NCBI RefSeq assembly: GCF_042660285.1
Contig: NZ_JBHSTP010000001.1
Coordinates: 1,178,001 to 1,242,000, forward strand
Direction: 5' to 3'
DNA length: 64,000 nt
Source: Luethyella okanaganae
Lineage (GTDB): Bacteria > Actinomycetota > Actinomycetes > Actinomycetales > Microbacteriaceae
This document shows positions 1 through 8,439 of this stretch, one piece after another; the first letter of the stretch is position 1; every line of letters begins with the position of its first letter. Both the position numbers and the translations under genes were made by a program. Under the pieces are notes generated by a model. It had not been told where the DNA came from, ran no database searches, and saw only the letters and a program-made list of their open reading frames with translations.

Positions 1-320
1 TGCTCCGTCTCGCGCTCGGCACCGAGGAGTCCGAACGTCGCACCCGGATCGCCCTGGACGACGTCTGGCCCTACGTCGATGAGCTGTTCCGCGACGACGC
101 TCTCATCGACGCCCTGCCGCACGTCGCCGTGCGACCGTCGGAGCTTCGCCCATCATTCGACGCGGCGGTCTCATCCGTTCTCGCGGAGGCCGGTCTCGAG
201 TCATCGACGCGTTTCACGGCGCGTGGGGGCGGACGCGACGGCATTCACTCCGAGCATCTAGGCACTCTGCTCGCGGAGATGCAGGTGCTCGCCCGGCAGC
301 ACCCAGGGTTGAGCTGGTGA
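1..320 (+). CDS. paaC: PaaC, 1,2-phenylacetyl-CoA epoxidase structural subunit (3' end only)
   Basis: About 105 C-terminal codons are present; the start lies before the window. The frame begins at base 3 and stops at 318-320. The tail has the PaaC signature GRDGIHSEHL followed by a stretch ending in HPGLSW, where family members end. In the family, PaaC is the non-catalytic ferritin-like partner of the di-iron subunit PaaA in the PaaABCE epoxidase, which forms ring-1,2-epoxyphenylacetyl-CoA. The stop codon overlaps the GTG of paaD by 4 nt, so the two are probably translationally coupled. Confidence 0.9.
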   Translation, partial: LRLALGTEESERRTRIALDDVWPYVDELFRDDALIDALPHVAVRPSELRPSFDAAVSSVLAEAGLESSTRFTARGGGRDGIHSEHLGTLLAEMQVLARQHPGLSW

Positions 321-865
321 CCGCCGTGCAACCGAGCATCGTTCCCCCACGCAGAGCCGAGGTCGTCGCATTGAGGCCACGAGAGGCGACGACCGCCGCC
401 GTCTGGAGGCTCGTCGCGACGGTCGCCGACCCCGAGATTCCCGTTCTGACGATCGAAGACCTCGGCGTCTTGCGTTCCGTCGGCGTCGACGGCGATGCGG
501 TGACGGTCGAGATCACACCCACCTACTCCGCATGTCCCGCGATGGACGCCATCCGTGACGACCTCGTCTCCGTGCTCGAAGCGAACGGCTATCGAAACCC
601 GACGGTGCGCATCGTGCTCGCCCCGGCCTGGACGACCGAGTGGATGAGCGCGACCGGGCGCTCCAAACTAGAGAGCTACGGTATCGCCCCGCCAACGGGA
701 TCCGCCCCGGCCGGTGCCGTCCCGCTCGGCTTCGGTGTGCGCTGCCCGCGCTGCGGATCACTGCATACCCGTCAGCTCAGTCGTTTCGGCTCGACCGCGT
801 GCAAGGCGCTCTATCAGTGCCAGCGCTGCCAGGAGCCCTTCGACCACTTCCGGGACCACCGATGA
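317..865 (+). CDS. paaD: PaaD, phenylacetyl-CoA epoxidase assembly protein (MIP18/SufT-like)
   Basis: 182 aa from a GTG that overlaps the paaC stop. Residues about 25-100 form the MIP18/DUF59 domain (VADPEIPVLTIEDLG, then TYSACPAMDAI). The C-terminus is a PaaD-type zinc-ribbon tail with CPRC near residue 142 and CQRC near residue 168. PaaD is needed in the family for maturation of the metal centres of the epoxidase rather than for catalysis. The stop overlaps the paaE ATG (ATGA at 862-865). Length and position between paaC and paaE are typical. Confidence 0.93.
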   Translation: MTAVQPSIVPPRRAEVVALRPREATTAAVWRLVATVADPEIPVLTIEDLGVLRSVGVDGDAVTVEITPTYSACPAMDAIRDDLVSVLEANGYRNPTVRIVLAPAWTTEWMSATGRSKLESYGIAPPTGSAPAGAVPLGFGVRCPRCGSLHTRQLSRFGSTACKALYQCQRCQEPFDHFRDHR

Positions 866-1989
866 GACCACTGATGAGCGGCGCCCGCGCCACCAAGCCC
901 CGCCGGCGAGCTCGCTTCCACACACTCACCGTGAGCGGCATCCGACAGCTCACCGACGACGCGATCGAGGTGACGTTCGCCATTCCTCCCGAACTCAGCG
1001 GTCACTACGACTACGACCCCGGTCAGTTTGTGGCGATCCGTGCCGACGTCGACGGCGTGGAGCTGCGGCGCAGCTACTCGATCTGCGCCGCACCGGCGCC
1101 GGGTGAGCTGCGGATCGCGATCAAACACGACCTCGGAGGCGCGTTCTCCACCTGGGCCAACATGTCGCTGCGTGTTGGCGACGAGCTCGACGTCATGAGT
1201 CCAGAGGGCGCCTTCACGACCGAGATCGGGCCGGGGGTCGAGAAGCACTATGTCGCGGTCGCCGCAGGCTCTGGGGTCACCCCGGTGGTCTCGCTCGCGC
1301 ACAGTGTGCTCGAGCGCTCACCGGAGTCCCGGTTCACGCTCGTCTACTCCAACCGCACCGCGCTCGACACCATGTTCCTCGAGGAGCTCGCCGACCTCAA
1401 GGACACGTATCCGGCGCGGCTCGCACTGCACCACGTCCTGACCCGCGAGACCCGGAGCTCGCCGCTGCTCTCCGGCCGGATCGACCACGCCAAGCTCCAA
1501 GCGATCCTCACGCTGCTCGTGCAGCCGGAGAACGTCGACGAATGGTTCCTCTGCGGCCCTTTCGAGCTCGTGCAGCTGTGTCGCGACACGCTCGCGGAGA
1601 TGGGCGTCGCCTCCGAGGACATCCACTACGAGCTCTTCACCACGGGGCGTCCTGAGGCGCCGGAGGGGTCGCATGGGCGTCCGGTCCTCGAAGACGCCGG
1701 GGGAGCGACGCATGCGATCACCTTCACGCTCGACGGTCGCACCGCGACCGTCACGACACCCGTGCACGGCCGCGAGAGCGTGCTCAATGCTGCCCTGCGG
1801 GTGCGGCCCGACGTGCCCTTCGCCTGCGCGGGCGGGGTATGCGGCACCTGCCGCGCCACACTCGTGAGCGGGACGGTCGAGATGGAGGAGAACTACGCGC
1901 TGGAGCCGGAAGAGCTCGAAGCCGGCTATGTGCTGACCTGTCAGTCGCTTCCGACGAGCGAAGCGGTGACCGTGAACTACGACGCCTGA
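862..1989 (+). CDS. paaE: PaaE, phenylacetyl-CoA epoxidase NADPH:acceptor reductase
   Basis: 375 aa starting at the ATG that overlaps the paaD stop; another ATG lies at 874. Domains in order: FAD-binding barrel with RRSYS near residue 68, NAD(P)-binding Rossmann domain with AAGSGVTP near residue 133, and a C-terminal plant-type 2Fe-2S ferredoxin domain with CAGGVCGTC at about residues 322-330 and a final Cys in LTCQS. This is the PaaE order. It passes electrons from NADPH to the di-iron centre of PaaA. A longer open frame runs upstream inside paaD but has no reason to be translated. Confidence 0.93.
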   Translation: MRPLMSGARATKPRRRARFHTLTVSGIRQLTDDAIEVTFAIPPELSGHYDYDPGQFVAIRADVDGVELRRSYSICAAPAPGELRIAIKHDLGGAFSTWANMSLRVGDELDVMSPEGAFTTEIGPGVEKHYVAVAAGSGVTPVVSLAHSVLERSPESRFTLVYSNRTALDTMFLEELADLKDTYPARLALHHVLTRETRSSPLLSGRIDHAKLQAILTLLVQPENVDEWFLCGPFELVQLCRDTLAEMGVASEDIHYELFTTGRPEAPEGSHGRPVLEDAGGATHAITFTLDGRTATVTTPVHGRESVLNAALRVRPDVPFACAGGVCGTCRATLVSGTVEMEENYALEPEELEAGYVLTCQSLPTSEAVTVNYDA

Positions 1990-1998
1990 CGGAGGACC

Positions 1999-2790
1999 AT
2001 GAGCATGATCGATTTGAACATCGTCGACGAGGTGGCCGAGGTCGTCCTTCGTGCTCCAGACCGGCTCAACGCGCTCGACGAGGAGGCCTTCGCGGAACTC
2101 GGAGCAGCATACTCGCGTGCAGTCGGCGCCGAGGTTCGAGCGCTTGTGCTGCGTGGCGATGGGCGCGCTTTCTGCGCCGGACGCGACATCTCGCACGTCG
2201 ACCCGGCCGTCGACGACGCATACGGTTTTCTGGCGGATGTCGTGACGCCCGTGCTGCGGCAGATGAGTGCGTTCCCCGCTCCGACCTTTGCCGCGGCACA
2301 CGGTGCATGCCTCGGCATCGGACTCGGTCTGCTCATCGCGACGGATGTCGTCTACGTCGCGGCGGGTGCCACGTTCGGCTCCCCGTTCGCCCGGCTTGGC
2401 GCCACCCTCGACTCCGGCGGGCACGCGCTCTTCTTGGAACGGCTCGGCGCCCACCGCACCCTCGACCTGATCTACACGGCCGACCTCATGTCGGGCTCCG
2501 ATGCGGTCGCTGCCGGGCTGTTCAGCCGGGTGCTGCCGGACGACGAGGTTCTCGCATTCACGCGGGGCAAGGCTTCGGCCGCGGCAGCCGGGGCCACCGA
2601 CGCATTCCGGGCGAGCAAGACCATCGTCGCCCGCCTGCGTGACGAACGGATCGGCTTGTGGGAGTCGATGGAGCTGGAGGACCGCGCCCAGGGCGAGCTG
2701 TGCGCGGGCGACGACTACGCGGAGGGCTTTCGCGCCTTCCAGCAGAAGCGCCCGCCTGTCTTCCACGGGAGGTCGAACTCCATCAGCTAG
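1999..2790 (+). CDS. paaG: PaaG-type enoyl-CoA hydratase/isomerase
   Basis: 263 aa crotonase-fold protein, 9 nt after paaE, with GGACC as a weak ribosome site. The oxyanion-hole segments are present (FCAGRDIS near residue 55; AHGACLGIGLGL near residue 98). The two hydratase glutamates are not seen: the sites read GLGLL and SPFAR. A DSGG follows (near residue 138), as in PaaG isomerases where this Asp is catalytic. This fits ring-1,2-epoxyphenylacetyl-CoA isomerase (oxepin formation) better than a hydratase. Symbol assigned from operon context plus the Asp. Confidence 0.72.
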   Translation: MSMIDLNIVDEVAEVVLRAPDRLNALDEEAFAELGAAYSRAVGAEVRALVLRGDGRAFCAGRDISHVDPAVDDAYGFLADVVTPVLRQMSAFPAPTFAAAHGACLGIGLGLLIATDVVYVAAGATFGSPFARLGATLDSGGHALFLERLGAHRTLDLIYTADLMSGSDAVAAGLFSRVLPDDEVLAFTRGKASAAAAGATDAFRASKTIVARLRDERIGLWESMELEDRAQGELCAGDDYAEGFRAFQQKRPPVFHGRSNSIS

Positions 2791-2808
2791 CGGGATCGCA
2801 CTGGAACG

Positions 2809-2827
2809 CGCGCACCTCCTGTGCGCA
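2809..2827. terminator. Possible bidirectional hairpin between paaG and the bkd operon
   Basis: GCGCAC (2810-2815), a 5-nt loop and GTGCGC (2821-2826) form a 6-bp perfect stem between two convergent genes. There is no T-tract, so its activity as a terminator is uncertain. Confidence 0.35.
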
Positions 2828-2838
2828 TCGGCAGGAGA

Positions 2839-4152
2839 TCAGAGGTCGCCGAGCAGTCCGATCGGGCGCTCGACGCATCCCGCGACGTAAGTGAGGAACC
2901 CCGCCGCTACCCCGCCGTCGCATACGCGATGGTCGAACACGAACGACAACTCGAGAACCTTGCGCACGGCGAGGGCGCCGTCGACGACCCAGGCCCTGTC
3001 GATCATGCGACCGATACCGAGGATCGCGACCTCCGGATGATTGATGATCGCCGCGGAGCCGTCGACGCCAAGGGCTCCGAAATTGTTCAGCGTGAAGGTG
3101 CCTCCGGTAAGAGCGCTCGGCGCGAAGCTGCCGTCGGCAGTATGCGCCACGAGGTCGGCGACGGCGTCGCGAAGCTGTCGTGTGCTCATGCGCTCCGCGT
3201 CGTGCACGACCGGCACCATGAGCCCGCGTGGGGTCTGAGCGGCGAGGCCGAGGTTGATCGAACCGTGCTGGACGATCTCATGCCTCTCGATGTCGAACGT
3301 GGCATTGAGCACGGGGTAGCGCTTGAGACCCGCGACGACGAATCGAGCGAGCAGCGCGGTGAGGCCGAAAGGCTCCCCCGTCGCCTGCTCGAGTTGCGTC
3401 TTCGCCTCGACGAGCCCGGTCGCGTCGACGTCCATCCACACGGTGGCCTCCGGAATCTCACGGCGTGATGCCGCGAGCCGCTCGCCGGTCACCCGCCGTA
3501 GACCCCTGATCGGAATCCGCATCTCTCCGGGTTCGGCAGTCGGCGGCTCGGAGGTGGACGGGGCGGGAGGTGTCTCCTCTCCGAGCCGTGCTCCGAGGTA
3601 GTCCTCGACGTCGCTCCGCAGGACGAGCGCGTCGTGACCGGAACCGAGCAGCTGGCTCGCGTCGAAACCGTTCTCCCGCGCGAGACGACGCACGATGGGG
3701 GAGATCACGGGCGAGTGGCGTCCCGGGTCGAGGACGGTGTGCCGATGATCGGCGGCCGCCCGACCCGAACGCATCGTCGTCTCGCCGACGGTACTGCGAG
3801 CGAAACGACCCGTCGACGGCGCCCTCCTGGCGCGGGTCGACTGCTGCGTACCGTAGCCGATGAGCACCGCGCCGGAGATCTCGTGCTCGATGGACCGTGG
3901 CTCTGCGGCTTCAACGGCATCGGCGACCGTGATGATCGGCTGCCCGGCATGCACGACCGTTCCTGGGGCGCCATGCAGCTTCTCGACGACGCCGCCGAAC
4001 GGGGATGGGAGCTCGACCACCGACTTGGCCGATTCGACCTCGACGACCGGCTGATCGATGGCGACTGCGTCGCCGGGCTGCACGAGCCAGGTCACGATCT
4101 CGGCCTCTGTCAGACCCTCACCGAGATCGGGGAGCAGGAACTCGCGGCTCAT
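2839..4152 (-). CDS. bkdC: Branched-chain 2-oxoacid dehydrogenase E2, lipoyl acyltransferase
   Basis: 437 aa from ATG at 4152; an in-frame GTG at 4164 is an alternative. Domains in order: N-terminal lipoyl domain with ESAKSVVELPSP (lysine of the SAK is the lipoylation site), an E1/E3-binding domain near residue 150 (SPIVRRLARENGFD), and the catalytic acyltransferase domain ending with the DHRVCDGG active-site motif. It carries acyl groups from E1 to CoA. It is the last gene of an E1a-E1b-E2 operon. Bkd is preferred over pyruvate dehydrogenase because E1 is split into alpha and beta and an Lrp gene is upstream. Confidence 0.85.
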   Translation of the reverse strand: MSREFLLPDLGEGLTEAEIVTWLVQPGDAVAIDQPVVEVESAKSVVELPSPFGGVVEKLHGAPGTVVHAGQPIITVADAVEAAEPRSIEHEISGAVLIGYGTQQSTRARRAPSTGRFARSTVGETTMRSGRAAADHRHTVLDPGRHSPVISPIVRRLARENGFDASQLLGSGHDALVLRSDVEDYLGARLGEETPPAPSTSEPPTAEPGEMRIPIRGLRRVTGERLAASRREIPEATVWMDVDATGLVEAKTQLEQATGEPFGLTALLARFVVAGLKRYPVLNATFDIERHEIVQHGSINLGLAAQTPRGLMVPVVHDAERMSTRQLRDAVADLVAHTADGSFAPSALTGGTFTLNNFGALGVDGSAAIINHPEVAILGIGRMIDRAWVVDGALAVRKVLELSFVFDHRVCDGGVAAGFLTYVAGCVERPIGLLGDL

Positions 4153-4157
4153 AGCGG

Positions 4158-5171
4158 TCACCACTCCCAGGTCGCGAGCGCGGCGAGCACCCGGTCGGCG
4201 GTCGGAAGGTGGAACTCCTCGTACTTCGGTGACGGGTAGGGGATATCGAAGCCCGCGATACGCAGGATCGGCGCAGCCAGGTGGAAGAAGTTGCGTTCCG
4301 TCAGCCGGGCGGCGACCTCGGCGCCGTAGCCGCCGAACTGAGCGGCCTCGTGGATGACGGCAGCACGCGACGTCTTGCGCAGCGAGGCGCCGACGGTCTC
4401 GTCGTCAAAAGGGGAGAGGCTACGCAGATCGACGACCTCGATCGACAGGCCCTCGGCTGTGCCGAGTTCAGCAGCTTCGAGAGCGGTCTTGACGGAAGGC
4501 CCGTAGGCGATGAGCGAGACGTCTGCACCCTCGCGCACCACGACCGCGCGGTTCATCGGCGCAGTTCGCACGGGAAGCTCGATGGACGCCTTCGACCAGT
4601 ATCTGCTCTTCGGCTCCATGAACACGACCGGATCGTCGCTCTCGATGGCCTCGCGCAGCATCGAGTAGGCGTCGGCTGGGCTGGACGGCGTCACGACCGT
4701 GAGTCCGGGCGTGTGCGCCCAATAGGCCTCAGACGAGTCCGAGTGGTGCTCGACGCCGCCGATGTCGCCGGCGCACGGGATGCGGATCACGATCGGCAAC
4801 ACCACCCGGCCGCGGGTGCGATTGCGCATCTTCGCGACATGGGAGACGATCTGCTCGAACGCCGGATAGCTGAACGCGTCGAATTGCATCTCGACGACCG
4901 GGCGTTTGCCGTACATCGCCATTCCGACGGCGGTTCCGACGATGCCGGACTCCGCGAGGGGAGAGTCCCAGATGCGCTGGTCGCCGAACTCGGCCTGCAG
5001 CCCCTCTGTCACACGGAAGACACCGCCGAGCGGTCCGACGTCCTCGCCGAAGACGACGACGTCGGGATTCTCGGCCATCGCGTCTCGCAGCGCGGTGTTG
5101 AGCGCGCCGGCCATCGTGACGAGCATCGTCCCGGGCCGGGACTCCCCGGCGTCGACGGTCGCGGTCCCCAT
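4158..5171 (-). CDS. bkdB: Branched-chain 2-oxoacid dehydrogenase E1 beta subunit
   Basis: 337 aa from the ATG that overlaps the E1-alpha stop; the open frame extends further upstream but only inside E1-alpha. Transketolase-like pyrimidine-binding domain first (FGEDVGPLGGVFRVTEGL; EMQFDAFSYPAFEQ), then the C-terminal transketolase domain (EVVDLRSLSPFDDETV). With E1-alpha it forms the thiamine-diphosphate-dependent decarboxylase of the complex. The E2 start follows its stop closely. Confidence 0.9.
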   Translation of the reverse strand: MGTATVDAGESRPGTMLVTMAGALNTALRDAMAENPDVVVFGEDVGPLGGVFRVTEGLQAEFGDQRIWDSPLAESGIVGTAVGMAMYGKRPVVEMQFDAFSYPAFEQIVSHVAKMRNRTRGRVVLPIVIRIPCAGDIGGVEHHSDSSEAYWAHTPGLTVVTPSSPADAYSMLREAIESDDPVVFMEPKSRYWSKASIELPVRTAPMNRAVVVREGADVSLIAYGPSVKTALEAAELGTAEGLSIEVVDLRSLSPFDDETVGASLRKTSRAAVIHEAAQFGGYGAEVAARLTERNFFHLAAPILRIAGFDIPYPSPKYEEFHLPTADRVLAALATWEW

Positions 5172-6289
5172 CAGACGGTTCCAGAGGCGTGTTCGGCGAG
5201 TTCCGCTGCGAGGAACGCGCGCTGCTCGAGGAGGGCGGTACGCGGCGCAGCATAGACCTGGTCGAAGAGTTCGAGCGGGTCCGGGGCGAACGTCTCGTTC
5301 ATGCTGTCGCGAGCCGCCGCCGCGAGCTCCTCGGCGGCCGCGGCGATCTCGGAGCGCTCGGCCTCGAGCAGCACGCCCTCGGAGACAAGATATCTCTCGA
5401 GCCGCTCGATCGGGTCGCGGCGTTTCCAGTGCTCGACGTCCCGCGTCTCGCGATAGCGGCTGGGGTCGTCGGAGTTCGTGTGAGCCTCGATGCGGTAGGT
5501 GAGTCCTTCGACGAGGGTCGGGCCGCCGCCGCTCCGGGCTCGTTCGACCGCCCGTCTGGTGACGGCGTACATTGCCGCGACGTCGTTGCCGTCGACGTGG
5601 TACCCCGGCATCCCGTATCCGACGGCCTTGTCGGCGAGGGTCGCGGCGTGTGTCTGCCGCGAGAGCGGCACGCTGATCGCGTACTGGTTGTTCTGCACGA
5701 CGAACACGGTCGGCGTCTGCCAGACCGCGGCGAAATTGAAGGCTTCGTGGGCGTCGCCTTCGCTCGTCGCGCCGTCGCCGAGAAAGGTGAGCGCGACGAG
5801 GGGATCGCCTGAGAGCCGGGCGGCGTGCGCGAGGCCGACGGCGTGCAAGGCCTGGGTCGCGAGCGGAGTGCTCTGGGATGAACAGCGATGCGCATACTGG
5901 TCGTAGCCGTTGTGCCAGTCGCCGCGGAACGACTGCAGCAGGTCGCGGGGCGTGATTCCCCGGGTGAGCAGCGCGATCGTGTCGCGGTATGTCGGGAAGA
6001 GCCAGTCCTCCCGTTCGAGGGCTGCTACGGCGCCGATCTCGCATGCTTCCTGGCCGAGGGCCGACGGGTAGGTCGCGAGCCGTCCCTGCCGGGTGAGCGC
6101 GGTGACCTGCGCGTCGAAGCGACGTGCGATGACCATGCTGCGGTACAGCCCGAGCAACGTCGCATGATCGGGGAGGGAGAGTCCGTCGGCCTCTCCGGAA
6201 TCGACCGCATGACCGGCGTCGTCAAGCAGCCGAAGGGGTTTCTCGGACGGCAGGGTGCGTGGGGTCGCGTGCTCGACATTGAGGCTCAT
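5171..6289 (-). CDS. bkdA: Branched-chain 2-oxoacid dehydrogenase E1 alpha subunit
   Basis: 372 aa from ATG 6289, chosen because the family N-terminus follows it; the open frame continues 30 codons upstream without similarity. The thiamine-diphosphate motif starts at GDGATSEGD and ends at QNNQYAIS. The loop SRYR with nearby acidic and basic residues matches the E1a phosphorylation-loop region of the family. First gene of a three-gene operon with 4-nt overlap to E1b. The 111-nt leader between this start and the lrp stop is where control by the upstream Lrp protein would be expected (inference). Confidence 0.9.
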   Translation of the reverse strand: MSLNVEHATPRTLPSEKPLRLLDDAGHAVDSGEADGLSLPDHATLLGLYRSMVIARRFDAQVTALTRQGRLATYPSALGQEACEIGAVAALEREDWLFPTYRDTIALLTRGITPRDLLQSFRGDWHNGYDQYAHRCSSQSTPLATQALHAVGLAHAARLSGDPLVALTFLGDGATSEGDAHEAFNFAAVWQTPTVFVVQNNQYAISVPLSRQTHAATLADKAVGYGMPGYHVDGNDVAAMYAVTRRAVERARSGGGPTLVEGLTYRIEAHTNSDDPSRYRETRDVEHWKRRDPIERLERYLVSEGVLLEAERSEIAAAAEELAAAARDSMNETFAPDPLELFDQVYAAPRTALLEQRAFLAAELAEHASGTV

Positions 6290-6400
6290 GACGTAATCGT
6301 GCGACAACGGTAACCTCACTCGCGAACACGCCACGGCAAGTGTGAACGAATGGCCGGGATCGCTCCTGGACGAGGCCATTCGGCTCGTTAGAAGGCTAGA

Positions 6401-6931
6401 TCAATGCCAGATGTCCAGTGTCTGTGCCGGTGCCTGACCGTCGATCTCCTCCAGAATGAGATGCGAGCGGGTGGATACGACGCCGGGCAGATTGTGGATG
6501 TCACGCAGGATCGCTTGGCTCAGCTGCTCATTGTCCGGGGCGCTCACGGTGAGCATGATATCGATGTCGCCGCTGACCGCCTGAACCTTCTCGACGAATG
6601 GCAGCGCCGCGAGCTCGACCGCGATCTCCTCCCAGGCGATGTCGCCGATCTTGACGACGACGAGCGCGGTGACATGCAGTCCGATCGACTTGCGATCGAT
6701 CTGAGCCCCGAACCCTGTAATGACTCCTGTCTGTACGAGATGCTGGAGTCGGCTGTGCGCGGTGGTCCTGGACACGTGCACCCGCTCGGCGAGTGCACGA
6801 ATCGAGAGCCGAGCATCCTTGCTCAGCTCTGCGACGATCTGCCGGTCGATGGCGTCGAACATCGCCCGCTGAGGCTCGCCGTTCGTGTGCCCGGAACGCG
6901 GAGCCTGATCGGAGTGCTGCGTCATCGCCAT
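6401..6931 (-). CDS. Lrp/AsnC-family regulator, probable BkdR-type
   Basis: 176 aa. N-terminal helix-turn-helix (IDRQIVAELSKDARLSIRAL, then VHVSRTTAHSRL) at about residues 28-70, followed by the ligand-binding AsnC domain with GDIDIMLTVSAPD. It lies directly upstream of the 2-oxoacid dehydrogenase genes on the same strand, as bkdR does in other bacteria where branched-chain amino acids are effectors. Start at M1 or M3. The regulatory target is inferred from position only. Confidence 0.85.
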   Translation of the reverse strand: MAMTQHSDQAPRSGHTNGEPQRAMFDAIDRQIVAELSKDARLSIRALAERVHVSRTTAHSRLQHLVQTGVITGFGAQIDRKSIGLHVTALVVVKIGDIAWEEIAVELAALPFVEKVQAVSGDIDIMLTVSAPDNEQLSQAILRDIHNLPGVVSTRSHLILEEIDGQAPAQTLDIWH

Positions 6932-6955
6932 CCCTGAATCCGTGGTGAGTCCAGA

Positions 6956-7525
6956 CTAGCCGAGCAGGGCCTCCGCATCTCTGACGAGTTCGCGCATCAG
7001 TTCGGCGGCGGGGTGCCGTTGCGCCGGCGGAGCGGTCTGCCCGGCCCAGAGCGACATGAGGTCGCCGTCACCGCGGGCGATGGCCTCCGCCTTGATCCCC
7101 CCGGTGAGCCAGTTCTGCGCGGGGAACGGCGCCGGGCCTCGGGCGTCCGCGCTCAGCTCTCGGAGCATGCGGTTCGGCACGCCGCGGGCGAGCCGCCCGC
7201 TGAACACCCGGGTGAGCACGGTGCACCGAGCGGCCGGGCTCAGGATGGCTTCACGGTGGACATCGCTGGCGGCAGATTCAGAGCAGACGAGGAAGGCGGT
7301 TCCGATCTGCACCGCCGAGGCGCCCAGGGCTTCCGACCACCAGGGTGCCCCGCTCGTGCAGCGCCTCGATCGCCTCGACCGGGGGGACGCCGAACACGAA
7401 GCTCGCAACGGCCGGCGCCGCATCGAGCACAGCCTCCAACTGCTCCCCGAAGCTCGGCAGGAAGCGATCGGGTTCTCGATGCCGAGCAGCCGGGTGAGGG
7501 CTGTCTCTTTCCAGCGCCGCCTCAT
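6956..7525 (-). pseudogene. Nitronate monooxygenase remnant with internal losses
   Basis: Three pieces of a nitronate monooxygenase survive in order but in different frames. Piece 1, just after the ATG at 7525, has TALTRLLGIENPI. Piece 2 (about 7450-7330) has LDAAPAVASFVFGVPP and ends at LHERGTLVVGS. Piece 3 (about 7330-6956) resumes at LGASAVQIGTAFLVC and runs to a normal C-terminus. About 70 residues are missing before piece 2 and about 100 after it, including the FMN-barrel core. The product cannot be active. The start overlaps the stop of the MpaB-family gene, so it was once coupled to it. Confidence 0.8.
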
Positions 7526-8364
7526 GCGACTTTCTCCGTGTTCGTGCCGACGAGCGTTCGCGGCAGAGAGCGACGCAAACGACGGAGCACGTGATTCCTC
7601 GGCCACTGCCGCAGCCGTCTCGGCAGTCTCGGGTAGACGACGGCGGTGACCTGCGTGACGCGGTCGAAGGCGCGCTGTCTGCCCGGAGTCCACGAGAAGC
7701 CGTAGAGCTCACGCACCGGTGCCGGCAGCAGGCCGATCGTCACGAAACGGATCACGGGCATGATCGAGCGCAGCCAAAAGGGGACGTGTCGTGGATGGAG
7801 GAGCATCCGGGCGACCGAACGCGTCGTCGCATCTGTGGAGAGCGCGGCCAGCCCCGTGTTCCAATAGACGACGAAGGCTGATCGATCGACCGGCCAGAGT
7901 CCGGGAGGCATCTGCAGGCGGGTGCCGAGTTCCGCGTATTCACGGTACATGGCATCGGCGGATGCCTCGTCGAGTGCGCCGAAGACCCGCTCGTACACCT
8001 CTGCGGCGGCGTAATACATCGTCGCCGCCACCCACAGCTGCAGTTCCGGATCGAAGGCACTGTACGACGGGATGCCGTGACCGGTCTCGCCGCGCACAGG
8101 AGCGTGCGCGTGATTCACGCGGCGCACGACCTCCTCCTGCTCGAGTTGATCGCCATAGGCAAGGGCATAGAGATAGTCGAGAGTTCCATGCAGCCGGTCG
8201 AGCGGCCGTTCGACGAAGTCGCTGTGGGCGGCGACCCCATGTCCGATCGCCGGGTGCGCCAATTGCAGCAGGATCGCGCACCCACCACCGGCCAACATCA
8301 CGGCGTCGCTTGCAACATCGTGCAGGTGCAACGGCGTCGCCTCGCGCACCGGCCGTATGGTCAT
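7522..8364 (-). CDS. Oxygenase MpaB family protein (DUF2236)
   Basis: 280 aa, ATG at 8364. N-terminal LAGGGCAILLQLAHPAIGHGVA and later NTGLAAL and SWTPGRQRAFDRV are characteristic of the DUF2236/MpaB family, whose studied members (rubber oxygenase Lcp, mycophenolate MpaB) are b-type haem oxygenases. Conserved histidines near residues 37-46 and 84-86 are candidate haem ligands. No signal peptide is seen. The substrate is unknown. It overlaps the decayed nitronate monooxygenase. Confidence 0.85.
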   Translation of the reverse strand: MTIRPVREATPLHLHDVASDAVMLAGGGCAILLQLAHPAIGHGVAAHSDFVERPLDRLHGTLDYLYALAYGDQLEQEEVVRRVNHAHAPVRGETGHGIPSYSAFDPELQLWVAATMYYAAAEVYERVFGALDEASADAMYREYAELGTRLQMPPGLWPVDRSAFVVYWNTGLAALSTDATTRSVARMLLHPRHVPFWLRSIMPVIRFVTIGLLPAPVRELYGFSWTPGRQRAFDRVTQVTAVVYPRLPRRLRQWPRNHVLRRLRRSLPRTLVGTNTEKVA

Positions 8365-8426
8365 GTTCCGACGCTACGCGGATGCGCGTCGCGCCGCCAC
8401 CTTCGAGGTTCGCCGTGTTCCCTGGA

Positions 8427-8432
8427 TAGACT
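8427..8432 (+). promoter_or_regulatory. -10 box, leaderless promoter of the GH3 lipoprotein gene
   Basis: TAGACT ends 7 nt before the ATG at 8440, the spacing expected if transcription starts on the start codon. Confidence 0.5.
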
Positions 8433-8439
8433 TTTGCCT

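Noticed and set aside
9..9. Acetone carboxylase and similar database-style names for small proteins
   Set aside because: Such names have no support from motifs; the 81-aa protein at 15236-15481 is described by what is visible instead.
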